Origin: Gordonia gummivorans
GTDB taxonomy: Bacteria; Actinomycetota; Actinomycetes; Mycobacteriales; Mycobacteriaceae
Direction of reading: 5' to 3'
Assembly: GCF_022513585.1 (NCBI RefSeq)
Contig: NZ_JAKWBF010000018.1
Coordinates: 47,442-111,441, forward strand
Length of the DNA: 64,000 nt
The position numbers and the translations under genes were made by a program. The notes beneath the pieces are model-generated. The model saw nothing but the letters and a program-made list of their open reading frames with translations. It did no database searches and had not been told where the DNA came from. Below, piece by piece: positions 9,266 to 17,270 of this stretch (the stretch's first letter is position 1; every line of letters begins with the position of its first letter).

Positions 9266-11311
9266 ATGTCCAGACCCGGCGAGCCAAAGACAGCTGTCAC
9301 CAAGGCCTTTGCCGCGATCCGGCGTTACGGTGAAGATCGACGCGCGCGCCGCAGGAGCGGACCCCCCGACCCAGCCGGGCGGCGTACTCAGGCTAGCGCC
9401 ACCCCCGGCACACCTGCTGCCGACACACCGGACGCCGGCGTGTCGACGTCGCCGTCGAACGGCCCGTCGGCGGCGGAGACCGTGCAATTTGTCACACCGG
9501 GCTCACTTGATCAGAGCACCGACCGCAGAGAGGGCAACGACCCAGCCGTGGAAGATCCCACCCAAACCGACTTCGCCCCGGACAACACCGCTGACACCGA
9601 CACCGCGCACGAGGAAAGCGCGGCGCCGACCGAGCGCCAGGACTCCGGGAACAAGCAGGACTCGGGGAACAAGCAAGATCCGGCTCCGGCACCGCCGAAG
9701 CCGAAGGGTGGACGCGGCATCGATGGCGCGACCCAGGTCATCCGCCGTGAAGACATGCCCGACACCAGCGACCTCGAGGACCTCGACGACATCGACCCGG
9801 TCGCCGCGAGCACCGACGACACCGGCGACACCACCGACGACGACGAGTCGGCGGCGCCGGCCCGTCTTGGACCGAGCGACTCGAAGACCACGGTGATCCG
9901 GCGTGAGGACATGCCCGACACCAGCGACCTCGAGGACCTCGACGACATCGACCCGATTGCCGAGAGCGCCGACGACGCCACCGACTCGGAGTCGGACTCG
10001 GACTCCGGCTCGGGCTCGAAGGTCGCGGGCGCTGCCGGCGTTGCTGCTGTTGCCGGAGCCGCCGGTGTTGCTGCCGCGGTCGCGTCGAAGGACGACGAAA
10101 GCGATTCGGCAGCAGCAGAATCCGACGTTCCCGAATCGGAATCGGAGGAGCCCGCCGCAACAGAGTCCGACGCAGTAGAGGCCGACGCAGCAGAGGCCGA
10201 TGCAGCAGAGGCTGATGCCGAGCCGGTTGCCGACGAGCCCGTTGCCGAAGAATCGGTCGCCGATGAAACAGTGTCGGAGGAGCCTGCCGCCGAGGATTCC
10301 GTCGCGCACGACCCGGTCGCAGAAGATTCCGCCACCGAGGAATCCGCCACCGAGGAATCCGCCGCCGAGGAATCCGCCGCCGAGGAATCTGCCGCCGAAG
10401 AACCCGCTGCCGAGGACGACGGTGCCGCCCAAGAATCGGCGGAGGACACCTCGGGAGCAGAGGCCGAGGCGGCCGAGCCCGAGGCAGAAACTGCGGCAGA
10501 CCTCGACACTGCCGAACCCAAGGCAGACGACGCCGCAGCTGTCGACACAGAATCTGACGCCACCGAGACCGTCGACTCGGAAGACACAGACGCCACCGAT
10601 GCCGATGCCGGCGCGGATGCGAAGACCGCGGTCATCGCACTCCCGGACACCGCAAAGGCGGATACCACCCCCGCGGACAGCGCAGCGACCGACACCACCG
10701 AGGCCGACGGTCCCGCCACGGAAGCGATCGCCGACCCGTCCGGTTCGGACGCCAAGACCGCGGTCATCGAGCGCCCGCAGCCTGCGCGCGTGGACACCAA
10801 ATCCGACACCCCGGCGGTTGCCGAATGGTCGACCGTCGCACACGAACCGCAGGTCATCCAGGGCGCCAAGCCGGAAGAGAAGAAGGGTCGGGGCCGGCTG
10901 ATCGCCGCGGCGGTGGCCGCCGTCGTGATCGTCGTGGCCGTGGTTGGCGGCATCTTTGCGTTCATCAGCCTCCGCGAGCCCGCCCCGGCGGACGAAGCGG
11001 CCGAGGTGGCGACCCAGTACACGACTGCGCTGTCGAACGGTGATCTCACCACTCTGGTCGAGATCACCTGCGGCACCGACCACGACTTCTTCGCAAGTCA
11101 GGATCCGGCGGCCTACCAGCAGACCTTCAACTCACAGAAGGCGCGCAACGAACTCGTTCAGTTCGGCGAGATCAGGGCGGTCCGCGTCGACGGCGACCAG
11201 GCCGTCGTCGAACTGCCCGCGGCTCCGGGCAACCGGCCGCAGGAGCAGGAGTTGGTCACCATCAACCTGCAGAAGTCGGGTGACGACTGGAAGGTCTGCG
11301 CGCCGCAGTGA
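9266..11311 (+). CDS. Acidic repeat-rich single-pass membrane protein (Rv0361-like)
   Basis: This is a 681-residue protein of three parts. Residues 1 to about 540 are a very acidic, low-complexity, predicted disordered cytoplasmic region. One membrane helix lies at about 545-568 (LIAAAVAAVVIVVAVVGGIF). The outer domain of about 110 residues resembles the NTF2-like/DUF4878 lumazine-binding fold (EVATQYTTALSNGDLTTLVEITCG). The disordered part holds two copies of a block beginning VIRREDMPDTSD, two KTAVI motifs and an AEES pentapeptide array. The four T-x-VI motifs recall FHA-ligand/GarA-type phosphothreonine sites, which is speculation. The M. tuberculosis counterpart is much shorter as I recall, so the N-terminal expansion is notable. 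It overlaps the next gene by 4 bp. Confidence 0.8.
   Translation: MSRPGEPKTAVTKAFAAIRRYGEDRRARRRSGPPDPAGRRTQASATPGTPAADTPDAGVSTSPSNGPSAAETVQFVTPGSLDQSTDRREGNDPAVEDPTQTDFAPDNTADTDTAHEESAAPTERQDSGNKQDSGNKQDPAPAPPKPKGGRGIDGATQVIRREDMPDTSDLEDLDDIDPVAASTDDTGDTTDDDESAAPARLGPSDSKTTVIRREDMPDTSDLEDLDDIDPIAESADDATDSESDSDSGSGSKVAGAAGVAAVAGAAGVAAAVASKDDESDSAAAESDVPESESEEPAATESDAVEADAAEADAAEADAEPVADEPVAEESVADETVSEEPAAEDSVAHDPVAEDSATEESATEESAAEESAAEESAAEEPAAEDDGAAQESAEDTSGAEAEAAEPEAETAADLDTAEPKADDAAAVDTESDATETVDSEDTDATDADAGADAKTAVIALPDTAKADTTPADSAATDTTEADGPATEAIADPSGSDAKTAVIERPQPARVDTKSDTPAVAEWSTVAHEPQVIQGAKPEEKKGRGRLIAAAVAAVVIVVAVVGGIFAFISLREPAPADEAAEVATQYTTALSNGDLTTLVEITCGTDHDFFASQDPAAYQQTFNSQKARNELVQFGEIRAVRVDGDQAVVELPAAPGNRPQEQELVTINLQKSGDDWKVCAPQ
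9734..9955 (+). repeat. Duplicated 66-bp coding block in the acidic membrane protein
   Basis: Bases 9734-9799 and 9890-9955 are near-identical and encode the same peptide starting VIRREDMPDTSD and ending DDIDP, 156 bp apart. Silent third-position differences show the copies have been kept for their protein sequence rather than being newly made. Confidence 0.75.
10331..10405 (+). repeat. 15-bp tandem repeat encoding [AT]EESA units
   Basis: Five consecutive 15-bp units of the type GCCGCCGAGGAATCC encode a run of A-[TA]-E-E-S pentapeptides. The first two and the next two units differ by a single base, indicating slippage-driven expansion within the disordered acidic domain. Confidence 0.75.
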
Positions 11312-11628
11312 ACCGTGCCGCACCGAGTGGAGGCGACCATCGCTTCCCGGCGCAGCCCGGGCGGCCGGTGAACCCACACCCGAGCCCGGCACCAACATTC
11401 ACGCCGCGGACGTTCACTCCGCCGGCGTTCACGGCGCCACCCCCGCAGTCGACGTGGCAAACACCCGCGCCGGCCGCCCCACCGCGACCGCCCTCCCGCA
11501 ACGCACGATCCGCCCGCGTCCGAGCATCGCGCCCCAAGAAGCGCAGGATCGAACCCGAGGTGATCATCGCTGGCTTGGTGATGATCGCCCTCGCGCTCGC
11601 CGTGATCGTCGGGCTCATCGCGCTCTGA
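11308..11628 (+). CDS. Small tail-anchored proline-rich membrane protein, unknown
   Basis: This is a 106-residue protein that starts at GTG 11308, overlapping the stop of the preceding gene (GTGA), so the two are translationally coupled. Residues 1-65 are rich in proline, alanine and threonine (PAPTFTPRTFTPPAFTAPPP). A basic cluster RASRPKKRRIEPE follows, and the protein ends in a single hydrophobic helix of about 20 residues, giving a C-tail anchor with the proline-rich part in the cytoplasm. I recognise no family. In M. tuberculosis I remember mgtE at this position before fba; here that gene is missing. Confidence 0.65.
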   Translation: MNRAAPSGGDHRFPAQPGRPVNPHPSPAPTFTPRTFTPPAFTAPPPQSTWQTPAPAAPPRPPSRNARSARVRASRPKKRRIEPEVIIAGLVMIALALAVIVGLIAL

Positions 11629-11660
11629 CTTCGTCGGCAACGCGGAGTCGAGAAGAGCGG

Positions 11661-11769
11661 CCAAGAAAGTGGGGGAAGAAACTTCTTCCCCCACCCTTGG
11701 TGTCCTCCCCCAGAAATTTCTAGCGGAAGACTATGAACCCCGGGGAAGAAGTTCTTCCCCTAGATTTTG
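11661..11769. repeat. Double-hairpin dispersed repeat, copy A (inverted)
   Basis: The element contains two hairpins, GTGGGGGAAG/CTTCCCCCAC-like at about 11669-11693 and GGGGAAGAAGTTCTTCCCC at 11742-11760, joined by a conserved centre with CCTCCCCCAGAAATTTC. Read on the minus strand it aligns almost base for base with copy B at 14648-14757, and more loosely with copy C at 34941-35060. It lies between two convergent genes. Confidence 0.75.
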
Positions 11770-11829
11770 CGGTCGCCCCGCTGACGCATTTTCCCAGCTC
11801 AGCAAAGCGGCAACCGGACATCAGGTCCG

Positions 11830-11866
11830 TATGAAGTTGTGCCCGGATACCGGGCACAACTTCATA
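11830..11866. terminator. Perfect 17-bp hairpin, bidirectional terminator candidate
   Basis: TATGAAGTTGTGCCCGG and its exact reverse complement are separated by a 3-nt ATA loop. The hairpin sits 19 bp past the fba stop and about 200 bp past the convergent small membrane gene. It has no long U tract, but the A/T-rich stem base would give short U runs on both strands. Confidence 0.6.
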
Positions 11867-11884
11867 CAGATGAGATCGAGCGCG

Positions 11885-12919
11885 TCAGGCGCTGATCGAC
11901 TTGCCGACCGACTTGAGGTCGGTGCAGGCCTCGACGACGCGCTCGCTCATGGCGGCCTCGGCCTTCTTGGACCAGACGCGCGGGTCGTAGGTCTTCTTGT
12001 TGCCGACGTCGCCGTCGACCTTCAGGACGCCGTCGTAGTTCTCGAACATGTGCCCGGCGATCGGTCGCGTGTAGGCGTACTGGGTGTCGGTGTCGACGTT
12101 CATCTTCACCACGCCGTAGCTCAGCGCCTCTTCGATCTCACTCTTGAGCGACCCGGAACCGCCATGGAAGACGAAGTCGAACGGCTTGGAGCCCTCGGCC
12201 AGGCCGAGCTTCTTCACCGCGACCTCCTGGCCGGCCTTGAGCACGTCGGGGCGCAGCTTCACGTTGCCGGGCTTGTACACGCCGTGCACGTTGCCGAAGG
12301 TCGCGGCGAGCAGGTACTTGCCCTTCTCGCCGGTACCCAGGGCGTCGAGGGTCTTCTCGAAGTCCTCGGGGGTGGTGAACAGTTTGTCGTTGATCTCGGC
12401 CTCGACACCGTCCTCTTCACCGCCGACGACGCCGATCTCGCATTCGAGGATGATCTTCGCGGCGGCCGCCTTGGCGAGCAGATCCTGCGCGATCTCCAGG
12501 TTCTCCTCCAGCGGCACCGCGCTGCCGTCCCACATGTGCGACTGGAACAGCGGGTCCTTGCCCGCGTCGACGCGCTCCTGGGAGATGGCCAACAGCGGAC
12601 GGACGTAGGTGTCGAGCTTGTCCTTGGGACAGTGGTCGGTGTGCAGGGCGATCGTCACGTCGTACTTCGCGGCGATCACATGTGCGAACTCGGCGAGGGC
12701 AACCGCGCCGGTCACCATCTCCTTGATACCGAGGCCCGAACCGAATTCGGCGCCACCGGTCGAGAACTGGATGATGCCGTCACTACCGGCATCGGCGAAT
12801 CCTTTGATCGCGGAATTGATGGTCGACGAGGAGGTGCAGTTGATCGCAGGAAATGCGTACCCACCCTCCTTGGCCTTCTTGAACATCTCGGCGTACTGAT
12901 CGGGGGTGGCAATCGGCAT
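11885..12919 (-). CDS. fba: Class II fructose-bisphosphate aldolase
   Basis: Fba is the zinc-dependent aldolase splitting fructose-1,6-bisphosphate into glyceraldehyde-3-phosphate and DHAP in glycolysis, and running in reverse in gluconeogenesis. The 344-residue length is right for class IIA. Zinc and substrate motifs are visible: TDHCPKDKLD (zinc histidine), ECEIGVVGGEEDG, NVHGVYKPG and FHGGSGS. It is monocistronic and divergent from the first DedA gene, as in M. tuberculosis (Rv0363c/Rv0364). A perfect hairpin after the stop probably ends transcription. Confidence 0.97.
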   Translation of the reverse strand: MPIATPDQYAEMFKKAKEGGYAFPAINCTSSSTINSAIKGFADAGSDGIIQFSTGGAEFGSGLGIKEMVTGAVALAEFAHVIAAKYDVTIALHTDHCPKDKLDTYVRPLLAISQERVDAGKDPLFQSHMWDGSAVPLEENLEIAQDLLAKAAAAKIILECEIGVVGGEEDGVEAEINDKLFTTPEDFEKTLDALGTGEKGKYLLAATFGNVHGVYKPGNVKLRPDVLKAGQEVAVKKLGLAEGSKPFDFVFHGGSGSLKSEIEEALSYGVVKMNVDTDTQYAYTRPIAGHMFENYDGVLKVDGDVGNKKTYDPRVWSKKAEAAMSERVVEACTDLKSVGKSISA

Positions 12920-13090
12920 TTCTCACGTCCTCCAACCGGGTGGGTTTTCACGCTTTGCGAGTCGGTTACTCCTGTTCAGTATGGCAAGGCCGCACCGGTC
13001 TCGTGCACCGGACGTCGTACCCGCCCGTAGTCACGTCCGGAAACTGTCATGTCAGGAAACACTCAGACGGTCTCGGTATCCTCGGGTTCC

Positions 13091-13813
13091 GTGACGAACT
13101 TCGCGATTGACGCAAACACGACAAACCTGGCATTGCTGCCCGGTTTCCTCGACCCCGTCAACCTGCTGAACTCGTTCGGCACCTGGATTCTGGCCGGCCT
13201 CCTGATCGTCGTCTTCGTCGAATCAGGACTGCTCTTTCCCCTGCTCCCCGGCGACTCACTGCTGTTCACCGCTGGTCTGATCGTGGCCGCGAAGTCCGCC
13301 GAGATCGAACCGTTCGCACCGCTGTGGGTGCTGCTCGTCACCATCCCGATCGCCGCCTTCCTCGGTGATCAGGTGGGGTATCTGATCGGCAACCGGGCCG
13401 GATACTCCCTGTTCAAGCCCGACGCGAAGGTGCTCAAAGAGAAATACATCATCGAGGCGCACGAGTTCTTCGAGAAGCACGGCCCCATCACCATCGTGTT
13501 GGCGCGGTTCGTCCCGATCGTGCGCACCTACGCCCCGCTCGTCGCGGGTGCGGCCAAGATGCGGTACCCCGTCTTCCTCACCTACAACGTGGTGGGCGCG
13601 ATCGCCTGGGGTGCCGGGGTGACGCTGCTCGGCTACTTCCTAGGACAGATCGCGTTCATCCGCGACAACGTCGACTACATCTTCCTGCTCATCGTGTTCG
13701 TGTCGGTGCTGCCGATCATCTCCGAGGTCGGCAAGCGGGTGATCCGCAGGCGGCGGGCGGTCGTCAAGGAGCCACTCGACACCGACGACGCCGTGACCGT
13801 CGACTCACGATAG
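13091..13813 (+). CDS. DedA family (VTT domain) membrane protein, first of a tandem pair
   Basis: This is a polytopic inner-membrane protein of the DedA superfamily, linked in other bacteria to undecaprenyl-phosphate or phospholipid recycling. The family core is present: ESGLLFPLLPGDSLLFTAG, LGDQVGYLIGNRAG, and the re-entrant region FFEKHGPITIVLARFVPIVRTYAPLVAGAAKM with essential arginines. I prefer GTG 13091 because the DNA and peptide from there align with the start of the next DedA gene (GTGACG...); ATG 13049 is in frame and would add 14 residues. The C-terminus is basic, then acidic. It is followed 47 bp later by its paralogue. Confidence 0.88.
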   Translation: MTNFAIDANTTNLALLPGFLDPVNLLNSFGTWILAGLLIVVFVESGLLFPLLPGDSLLFTAGLIVAAKSAEIEPFAPLWVLLVTIPIAAFLGDQVGYLIGNRAGYSLFKPDAKVLKEKYIIEAHEFFEKHGPITIVLARFVPIVRTYAPLVAGAAKMRYPVFLTYNVVGAIAWGAGVTLLGYFLGQIAFIRDNVDYIFLLIVFVSVLPIISEVGKRVIRRRRAVVKEPLDTDDAVTVDSR

Positions 13814-13860
13814 CCACCGTTGCGGCTCGCTCTCAGGCTGACCGCGTAGCCTGATGAGCC

Positions 13861-14589
13861 GTGACGTCCACAGCTCTAGCCGAGACCACGACAAACGTGG
13901 CTCTCATGCCCGGCTTTCTCGACCCGGTGACCCTCCTCGGATACTTCGGCGGTTTCGCACTCTGGGGTCTGCTCCTGGTGATCCTGATCGAGTCGGGCGT
14001 GTTGTTCCCGGTCCTACCAGGTGATTCGCTGCTCTTCGTGGCAGGCATGGTGGTCGCCGCCGGCGGCAAGGACGGGATCGAGAGTTTCGCCACACTGTGG
14101 CAGCTGCTGATCCTCATCCCGATCGCCGCGATCATCGGCGGCCAGATCGGCTACTGGATCGGCCGCTTCGTCGGCACCGAGATGTTCAAGCCCGACGCCC
14201 GATTCCTCAAGGAGCGCTACCTCACCGAGGCGCACGAATTCTTCGAGAAGCACGGCCCGATCACCATCTTCCTGGCCCGGTTCGTGCCGATCGTGCGCAC
14301 GCTCGCCCCGATCGTCGCCGGCGCGGCCCGCATGAAGTACTCGATCTTCTTCATCTACAACGTGGTCGGCGCCATCGTCTGGGGCGCCGGCATCGTGCTG
14401 CTCGGCTACTGGCTCGGTCGCTTCGAGATCGTCCAGAAGCTCATCGAACCAATCTTCATCCTGATCGTCGTGCTGTCGGTCGCCCCGATGTTCTACGAGT
14501 GGTACCGACGACGTCGGGTGGCGAAGCGGGAAGCCGCAACGACAGTCGAGACGCCGGCACCGACCGAGGAACAGACCGACACTGTCTGA
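13861..14589 (+). CDS. DedA family (VTT domain) membrane protein, second of a tandem pair
   Basis: This is a 242-residue DedA protein with the same layout as its upstream neighbour: ESGVLFPVLPGDSLLFVAG, IGGQIGYWIGRFVG, and HGPITIFLARFVPIVRTLAPIVAGAARM. The two proteins agree over almost their whole length, including the leader (TTTN.ALMPGFLDPV), so they arose by tandem duplication, old enough for many substitutions. It starts at GTG 13861. It likely shares a transcript with the first copy and has a related but perhaps distinct lipid substrate. Confidence 0.9.
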   Translation: MTSTALAETTTNVALMPGFLDPVTLLGYFGGFALWGLLLVILIESGVLFPVLPGDSLLFVAGMVVAAGGKDGIESFATLWQLLILIPIAAIIGGQIGYWIGRFVGTEMFKPDARFLKERYLTEAHEFFEKHGPITIFLARFVPIVRTLAPIVAGAARMKYSIFFIYNVVGAIVWGAGIVLLGYWLGRFEIVQKLIEPIFILIVVLSVAPMFYEWYRRRRVAKREAATTVETPAPTEEQTDTV

Positions 14590-14647
14590 TCCGAAGAGAT
14601 CGGTGACCACCGCGCTGAACTGGGCAAATGGGGTAGTGCCGTGCCCC

Positions 14648-14757
14648 CAAAATCTAGGGGAAGAACTTCTTCCCCGGGGTTCGAAGTCGTCCGCGAGAAT
14701 TTTCTGGGGGAGGACTCCAGGGGTAGGGGAAGAAACTTCCTCCCCTACTTTTGTGGG
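14648..14757. repeat. Double-hairpin dispersed repeat, copy B
   Basis: The left hairpin AGGGGAAGAACTTCTTCCCC lies at about 14656-14675, the conserved centre reads CTGGGGGAGGACTCCAGGGG (14704-14723), and the right hairpin is GTAGGGGAAG/CTCCCCTAC near 14724-14748. It is between the convergent dedA and spoU genes. It matches copy A (inverted) and copy C. Confidence 0.75.
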
Positions 14758-14771
14758 CGCATGTTCTTGGC

Positions 14772-14793
14772 GTCGCGTTCGGCGGAACGCGAC
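14772..14793. terminator. GC-rich 8-bp hairpin after the double-hairpin repeat
   Basis: GTCGCGTT, a 6-nt loop CGGCGG and AACGCGAC form a perfect stem. It is one of three consecutive stems in the 396-bp convergent gap, together with the repeat and the GGGCCC element. A role in ending dedA or spoU transcription is inferred. Confidence 0.4.
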
Positions 14794-14818
14794 GACGGTG
14801 ACTCAGATCGGTGACTGA

Positions 14819-14881
14819 GATCGGGCCCGTCAGCGTCCGCTTCCGGGAAATACCCGGAGGACCACCCTCAGGGGCCCGATC
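14819..14881. terminator. GGGCCC structured hairpin element, copy 1
   Basis: The outer stem is GATCGGGCCC/GGGCCCGATC and the inner stem CTTCCGGG-AAATA-CCCGGAGG. The same arrangement and much of the sequence recur next to clpB at 54604-54668, where the outer stem ends in A and T runs. Both lie between convergent genes, which suits a bidirectional terminator. Confidence 0.6.
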
Positions 14882-14985
14882 CTGGCCACCGGTTCGTGTG
14901 AGCCGGCGGTCTCTCGTCATCGTGCCGTCGTCAACGCCTCAGGTTGGCTCCGTTTCCACGGTTCAGGCTCAGGCAGCGGCCGCGC

Positions 14986-15675
14986 TCACCACGCCTGCCC
15001 GAGATCGGCGTGTTGTCGAATCCAGGAGTGCATGGCGATCCCGGCGGCGACGCCGGCGTTGATGCTGCGCGTCGAGCCGAACTGGGCGATCGACACGGTG
15101 AGGTCGGCGGCGGCCTGGGCGTCGTCGCTGACACCCGGTCCTTCCTGCCCGAACAGCAGCACGCAATCACGCGGCAGTTCAACGGTTTCCAACGGCAGTG
15201 CACCCGGCGTGTTGTCCACCGCCACCACCGTCAACCCCGAATCACGAGCCCACGCAATCAGATCCGCCACCGTCTCGTGATGCATCAGATGCTGATAGCG
15301 GTCGGTGACCATGGCGCCGCGACGATTCCACCGGCGTCGTCCGACGATGTGGACGGCGGCTGCGGCGAACGCGTTCGCGGTGCGGACCACGGTCCCGATG
15401 TTGGCGTCGTGGGCGAAGTTCTCGATCGCGACGTGGAACGGGTGACGACGGGTGTCGAGGTCGGCGACGATCGCCTCACGGGTCCAATACCGGTACGCGT
15501 CAACCACATTGCGGGTGTCGCCCTCGTCGAGAAGCGTCGGGTCGTACCGGTCGTCGGTGGGTGGCGGCGAATCATGTTCGGCCGCCCAGGGACCCACGCC
15601 TACCGCGGGGCCGGCCTGCCACTCGGTCGGGCCTGGCTCCCCGGAAATGTCAGGCAAGACCCCAGAATCAGACAA
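14986..15675 (-). CDS. SpoU/TrmH family RNA 2'-O-methyltransferase
   Basis: This is a SAM-dependent methyltransferase of the SPOUT (knotted) superfamily acting on tRNA or rRNA ribose. It has 229 residues: a 70-residue variable N-terminus, then motif 1 (DANIGTVVRTANAF), motif 2 (LLFGQEGPGVS) and motif 3 (STRSINAGVAAGIAMHSW), which form the SAM-binding trefoil knot. It overlaps the pyrE 3' end by 8 bp, so pyrE, spoU and probably the upstream membrane-protein gene form one operon, the same order as Rv0383c-Rv0382c-Rv0380c as I recall it. The target nucleotide is unknown. Confidence 0.92.
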   Translation of the reverse strand: MSDSGVLPDISGEPGPTEWQAGPAVGVGPWAAEHDSPPPTDDRYDPTLLDEGDTRNVVDAYRYWTREAIVADLDTRRHPFHVAIENFAHDANIGTVVRTANAFAAAAVHIVGRRRWNRRGAMVTDRYQHLMHHETVADLIAWARDSGLTVVAVDNTPGALPLETVELPRDCVLLFGQEGPGVSDDAQAAADLTVSIAQFGSTRSINAGVAAGIAMHSWIRQHADLGQAW

Positions 15676-16240
15676 GGCCGAGGTCGCCCAGGCCCAACAG
15701 CGACCGATACGGCACGCCGAGTCCGGTGATCACGGCGTCGGCTCCGGTGGCGCGGTCCACGACGGTGGCCACGCCGACGACGGTCGCCCCCGCCTCACGC
15801 GCCGCCTCGACCGCCGCCGACGGCGACGCGCCCGTGGTGGACGTGTCCTCGACCACCAGCACCCGACGACCGGCGATGTCCGGTCCCTCGATGCGGCGTT
15901 GCATGCCATGGGTTTTCGCGGCCTTGCGCACCACGAACGTGTCGATGGCCCGACCGTCGGCATGCATGATCGAGGTGGCCACCGGATCTGCCCCGAGCGT
16001 CAGACCGCCGACCGAGTCGTACTCCCAGTCCGCGGTCAGTTCCCGCATCAACCGGCCGATGAGCGGCGCCGCCTCGTGATGCAGGGTCGCGCGTCGGAGG
16101 TCGACGTAGTAGTCGGCTTCCTTGCCCGAGGACAACGTCACCTTGCCGTGCACCACGGACAGTTCCTGGACGAGGGCGGCCAGCCGCTCACGCGCCGACT
16201 GATCCACAGCGGGAGAAGACGAACCGGGGACAGAAGACAT
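15668..16240 (-). CDS. pyrE: Orotate phosphoribosyltransferase
   Basis: PyrE converts orotate and PRPP to OMP in de novo pyrimidine synthesis. The PRPP-binding signature VLVVEDTSTTGAS is present, as are SSGKEADYYVDLRR, GLTLGADPVA (orotate loop) and FVVRKAAKTHG. From ATG 16240 the protein has 190 residues, near the family norm; the in-frame GTG at 16255 would add five. It lies in a run of codirectional genes with the Rv0383c-like gene and spoU, away from the other pyrimidine genes. Confidence 0.95.
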   Translation of the reverse strand: MSSVPGSSSPAVDQSARERLAALVQELSVVHGKVTLSSGKEADYYVDLRRATLHHEAAPLIGRLMRELTADWEYDSVGGLTLGADPVATSIMHADGRAIDTFVVRKAAKTHGMQRRIEGPDIAGRRVLVVEDTSTTGASPSAAVEAAREAGATVVGVATVVDRATGADAVITGLGVPYRSLLGLGDLGLV

Positions 16241-16273
16241 GACAGGAACTCTCACTCTCGGCCGGATGGCGGG

Positions 16274-17203
16274 TCAGTCGCGACTGTGACGATTTGGCCG
16301 CTCGATCCCGGGGTCGCTGTCAGAGCCACGCTCCCGGCGGACCGGCATGGGACTCAGCCCGCGAGCGCCACGGGTCGGCGTCGTGCCCGTCGCAGGGCTG
16401 GGTGCCGGTGCGGGCGCGGGCTGCCGGGGCTGGGCGGGCCGCCGATCGGGGTTCGGCGCAGCAGCCGGGTTGGGTGCCGCTTCCCCCCGTCGTCGGCGTT
16501 CCTTGTCCCGCATCGACTCGGTCTTCTCGTCGGCGAGTTCGGCGCGCGTCGGGCCGTGCGGGTCCCGGGGATCGGGGGTGTCCTGGGGATCGCGGACCGG
16601 CGGCAGGACGCGCAGCAGGTCGGCGAAGCGGCGCACAACTTCCAGCCCCGCGTTGAGGTGAGCAGCGTCGTTGGTCAAGGGCATCGAGCCGAGCGCCCAA
16701 TTGCCCTCGTTCCAGAGCACCTCGACATACGCCGGCGCCTTGTTCGCCAGGGCGACCATGCGCCGGTCACACACCCTTCGGGCGACGTCAAGGTTGTTGG
16801 AGAACATCACGCGCGGACCCATCGCACCGAGCAGTTCGACGTCCTCTTCCATCGGGGCGAGTACGTCCTCGTGGCGCAGGTCGATCACCACTGGCGACGG
16901 CCCGGACCTGCGGACGGCGACCACGGTGGACGTGTCGACCAGGTCGAACACCACCGCTTCCGCGCCCCCGTAATGCCCGTATGCAACATCGCGAACCGCG
17001 ACATGGTCCGGAACGTTCATCGTTGCGCGGTGAAAGACCTTGCGCAGCTTGGTGTCCGACTCACGGAACTTGAACTCGTGCTCGTCGCCCCACACCGCGC
17101 GCTGGTGACGCGCGACGTTGGATCGCTGCCGGTCCAGCCACAGCAGGACGACCGCGCCGGCGAGCGCCACGGCGGCTATGACGAAGTAGACGATGGTGGT
17201 CAT
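16274..17203 (-). CDS. Membrane-anchored conserved protein (Rv0383c-like), unknown
   Basis: This 309-residue protein begins at ATG 17203 with one N-terminal membrane helix (VYFVIAAVALAGAVVLLW). A soluble domain of about 190 residues follows (FKFRESDTKLRKVFHRATMNV, GAEAVVFDLVDTSTVVAVRR), and the tail is charged and proline-rich (PAQPRQPAPAPAPSPA). An upstream in-frame start would add 11 residues before the helix and is less likely. I know the family only as a conserved actinobacterial protein adjoining clpB and pyrE. Here clpB is 37 kb away. Confidence 0.75.
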   Translation of the reverse strand: MTTIVYFVIAAVALAGAVVLLWLDRQRSNVARHQRAVWGDEHEFKFRESDTKLRKVFHRATMNVPDHVAVRDVAYGHYGGAEAVVFDLVDTSTVVAVRRSGPSPVVIDLRHEDVLAPMEEDVELLGAMGPRVMFSNNLDVARRVCDRRMVALANKAPAYVEVLWNEGNWALGSMPLTNDAAHLNAGLEVVRRFADLLRVLPPVRDPQDTPDPRDPHGPTRAELADEKTESMRDKERRRRGEAAPNPAAAPNPDRRPAQPRQPAPAPAPSPATGTTPTRGARGLSPMPVRRERGSDSDPGIERPNRHSRD

Positions 17204-17270
17204 CGCGCTACAGCCTACTATCGGCAGGCCAGCCACCGTGCTGCATGACCCGCCACCGGCGTCGAGCGGG

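Noticed and set aside
9734..9955. Possible short CRISPR-like spaced repeats
   Set aside because: There are only two copies, both in coding frame of one protein, with no array or cas genes.
9503..11083. Long minus-strand frames over the acidic membrane protein that look glycine/valine- or serine/alanine-rich
   Set aside because: They are complements of the GAC/GCC-rich acidic repeats and have no start signal or neighbour logic.
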